A stretch of 14,833 nt of DNA from Chloroflexota bacterium. Its GTDB lineage: Bacteria > Chloroflexota > Anaerolineae > UBA1429. Made by a program: the position numbers and the translations under genes. Positions 13,244 through 14,833 of the stretch are shown piece after piece. Below the pieces are notes generated by a model. It was not told the origin of the DNA, ran no database searches, and was given only the letters and a program-made list of their open reading frames with translations. Within the stretch, counting starts at the first letter, position 1. Every line of letters starts with the position of its first letter. The stretch lies in the NCBI GenBank assembly GCA_012513725.1, contig JAAZBQ010000803.1:1-14833 (forward strand). The letters run 5' to 3'.

Positions 13244-14833
13244 ATGAAGTCCAAGCTTTCCCTGATGGGTGTCCTGTTCCTGGTGTTCGCCTTTGTTCTG
13301 GCGGGCTGCGGTCCCACGGAGACTGCTCCGTTGCCCGGTGAAGAGGAGCCACCCGGACTCGAGGAGCCTGGTACGGCGCTCCCGGAGGAGGGCGTGACCC
13401 CAGAGGCAGAGGAGGAACCGGAAGCGACACCGGTCCCTGAAGACGAGGCCACCCCACTCCCTGAGGATGAGGCCACCCCGGCCCCTGAGGCGGACGTCAC
13501 GCCGACGGTGCCGGCAGAGGCTGAGCCGACTGCGGCGCCGGGCCTGGACGCGGAGATGGAAGGCCCCGATCTGACCTTGCTCAACCTCGATGACATCGAT
13601 CCCGAAGACCTGGCCTCCTACATCGCCACCACCACGGTGACCTGGGTTCCCGGCGGGGCCGATGATCCGATGAACATCGACACCGAACAGGCCCAGGTTC
13701 TGGTCGCCGAGAAGCGGGTCGTGCGGAATGACGACGACCTCGGTGTGCTGGGCCTGGATATCGACTCGACGGACCTGCTCCAGTACGCTTACGTAGTGGC
13801 TACCCAGGGTCAGGATCTCGAGGCGGCTTCCGGTACCGACGCAGCGTCCAGCGTCCTTGGATCTGAGAGCCTGATGCCCGCAGAGTTCGTGACGGTAGAC
13901 GGCACCACCTATGCCCGCGTCGCCCCGAACGAGTGGCTGCAGCTCGTCGGCTCCATGGCTTCCTATGTGGCCGATACGCTGGACATGCAGGATATGGAGG
14001 AACTCTACAACCGCGTCGACCTCGGCAACCTGCTAGACGACTTTTGGTGGGACCAGGGTGACTTGCTCGGTGACGACCTGAACGCCTGCATGCCGGCCGA
14101 GGGCGAGGACGACTATACAGTAGAGGGTGCCGATGACCTGACGGTCACGCACTATACCTGCGAGTATGCCGTCGAGGACCTGGGCGGCCGCTGGGACAAC
14201 TTCCAGACGGTCACCTCTGACCTCTGGATCGCCGAGGACTATGTCGAGGATCAGGACCTGGTCGTCCGACGGTTCGTCGTGGGCGAGACGAACGAGGAGT
14301 TCACCGTCGACACCGACTATGAGGGCCAGACCGGTACGGTGATCATCGAGAGCGTGCTCTCGGAGATCAATGGCGATGTCAACATGGTGATCCCGGCAGA
14401 AGTGCTTGACGAGATATCCACGATTGAGGGTCTGGAGATCATGGGCGTCGATGGCGCAGCCGCCCCCGGGGCCGCGACGACGCCTGAGGGCGCCACGACC
14501 CCCGAGGCTGCCGACGGCGAGGGTCCCTCGGTGACCGTGGAGGACCAGGCCATCGAGAACAACTCGGTGACGATCGCCGAAGTAATGGCCGAGCAGGCGG
14601 GATGGCTGGTCATCCACGCGGATGACGGCGGCTCGCCCGGGCCCGTGCTCGGCTGGACGGCCGTCGAGGAGGGGATGAACGAGGACGTGGTCATCGAACT
14701 CACCGAAGGCGAACCCACCGACACCCTGCACGCCATGCTGCACATCGACGCGGGCACGGAAGGGGAGTACGAGTTCCCCGGTCCCGACGGCCCCGCGCAG
14801 GACGCCGACGGGAACGTGGTAAACGTCCCGTTC
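13244..14833 (+). CDS. Large acidic lipoprotein, LolA/LppX-like region plus DUF7282-like domain (3' end outside window)
   Basis: 530 residues are visible and the frame is still open at the window edge. The signal peptide MKSKLSLMGVLFLVFAFVLAGC ends in the lipobox LAGC, with Cys22 as the lipidation site. An acidic Pro/Glu/Thr linker (about 25-100) contains two copies of an 8-residue unit ending PEDEATP. The middle part (about 107-400) has alternating strands, two Cys (282, 306) that could bond, and WIAEDYVEDQDLV...GDVNMVIP, which resembles LolA/LppX-type lipoproteins. A second Ala/Thr/Pro linker (404-424) leads to SVTVEDQAI...GWLVIHADDGGSPGPVLGW and LHAMLHIDAG...YEFPGPDGP, which I recognise as DUF7282, of unknown function. 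The start ATG has AAGGAG at a spacing of 8. It is anchored to the membrane and faces outward. Confidence 0.85.
   Translation, partial: MKSKLSLMGVLFLVFAFVLAGCGPTETAPLPGEEEPPGLEEPGTALPEEGVTPEAEEEPEATPVPEDEATPLPEDEATPAPEADVTPTVPAEAEPTAAPGLDAEMEGPDLTLLNLDDIDPEDLASYIATTTVTWVPGGADDPMNIDTEQAQVLVAEKRVVRNDDDLGVLGLDIDSTDLLQYAYVVATQGQDLEAASGTDAASSVLGSESLMPAEFVTVDGTTYARVAPNEWLQLVGSMASYVADTLDMQDMEELYNRVDLGNLLDDFWWDQGDLLGDDLNACMPAEGEDDYTVEGADDLTVTHYTCEYAVEDLGGRWDNFQTVTSDLWIAEDYVEDQDLVVRRFVVGETNEEFTVDTDYEGQTGTVIIESVLSEINGDVNMVIPAEVLDEISTIEGLEIMGVDGAAAPGAATTPEGATTPEAADGEGPSVTVEDQAIENNSVTIAEVMAEQAGWLVIHADDGGSPGPVLGWTAVEEGMNEDVVIELTEGEPTDTLHAMLHIDAGTEGEYEFPGPDGPAQDADGNVVNVPF
13433..13480 (+). repeat. Short in-frame tandem repeat (2 x 24 nt) in the lipoprotein linker
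   Basis: Two consecutive 24-nt units encode VPEDEATP and LPEDEATP, and a degenerate third copy follows. It forms part of a flexible acidic stalk and could vary in copy number between strains. Confidence 0.6.

Noticed and set aside
14033..14743. Minus-strand 236-codon frame at the right edge
   Set aside because: Antisense to the lipoprotein, whose signal peptide, linker and DUF7282-like domain are coherent across the whole region.
1..14833. Mobile element, CRISPR array, toxin-antitoxin or phage genes
   Set aside because: No spaced direct repeats, transposase or integrase motifs, tRNA-like structures or terminal inverted repeats were seen. The window reads as ordinary chromosomal gene order.

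Overview
This 14.8 kb, GC-rich window looks like chromosomal DNA from a Chloroflexota-like bacterium (Anaerolineae or Caldilineae grade). That is an inference from four things: Ala/Pro/Thr-rich linkers behind lipoboxes, a Tat-type lipoprotein solute-binding protein, a lipoprotein ending in what looks like a DUF7282 domain, and a secreted transglutaminase-like protein with an LPIVL-type C-terminus. I saw no rRNA, tRNA, CRISPR array, insertion sequence or phage gene.

Layout. Positions 3-89 hold the last 28 codons of an unidentified plus-strand gene, followed by a strong terminator (115-147). Positions 178-6539 hold a complete minus-strand peptide-type ABC importer operon. Its order of transcription is binding lipoprotein, permease OppB, permease OppC, ATPase OppD, ATPase OppF. 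A good sigma70-type promoter lies at 6762-6790, and a strong intercistronic hairpin follows the binding-protein gene. Next come a plus-strand NADP/F420-type reductase (7176-7790) and a convergent minus-strand amidohydrolase (7850-8764), separated by a perfect 13-bp hairpin. A secreted transglutaminase-like protein (9101-10540) and a GNAT acetyltransferase (10628-11194) follow on the plus strand. The acetyltransferase overlaps, tail to tail, the UV-damage endonuclease gene uvsE (11191-12096, minus).

The main discovery lies at 12161-12700 (minus). Two apparent open frames are one peroxiredoxin-family gene interrupted by an in-frame UGA. The UGA sits where this family has its redox Cys (context GFT-UGA-PYC). 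A stem-loop with a GG-starting apical loop begins 17 nt downstream and matches the bacterial SECIS layout. I therefore read the gene as a selenoprotein with a Sec43-x-x-Cys46 (UxxC) centre. It has its own promoter and Shine-Dalgarno, and it lies upstream of uvsE on the same strand, which suggests an oxidative/UV damage unit. The selenocysteine machinery (selA, selB, selC, selD) is not in this window and must be sought elsewhere in the genome.

A divergent strong extended -10 promoter (12895-12923) faces the last gene (13244 to the window edge). That gene encodes a large acidic lipoprotein with a LolA/LppX-like central region and a C-terminal DUF7282-like domain. It runs off the end of the window.

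All functional names rest on motifs recognised by eye. No database search was run.
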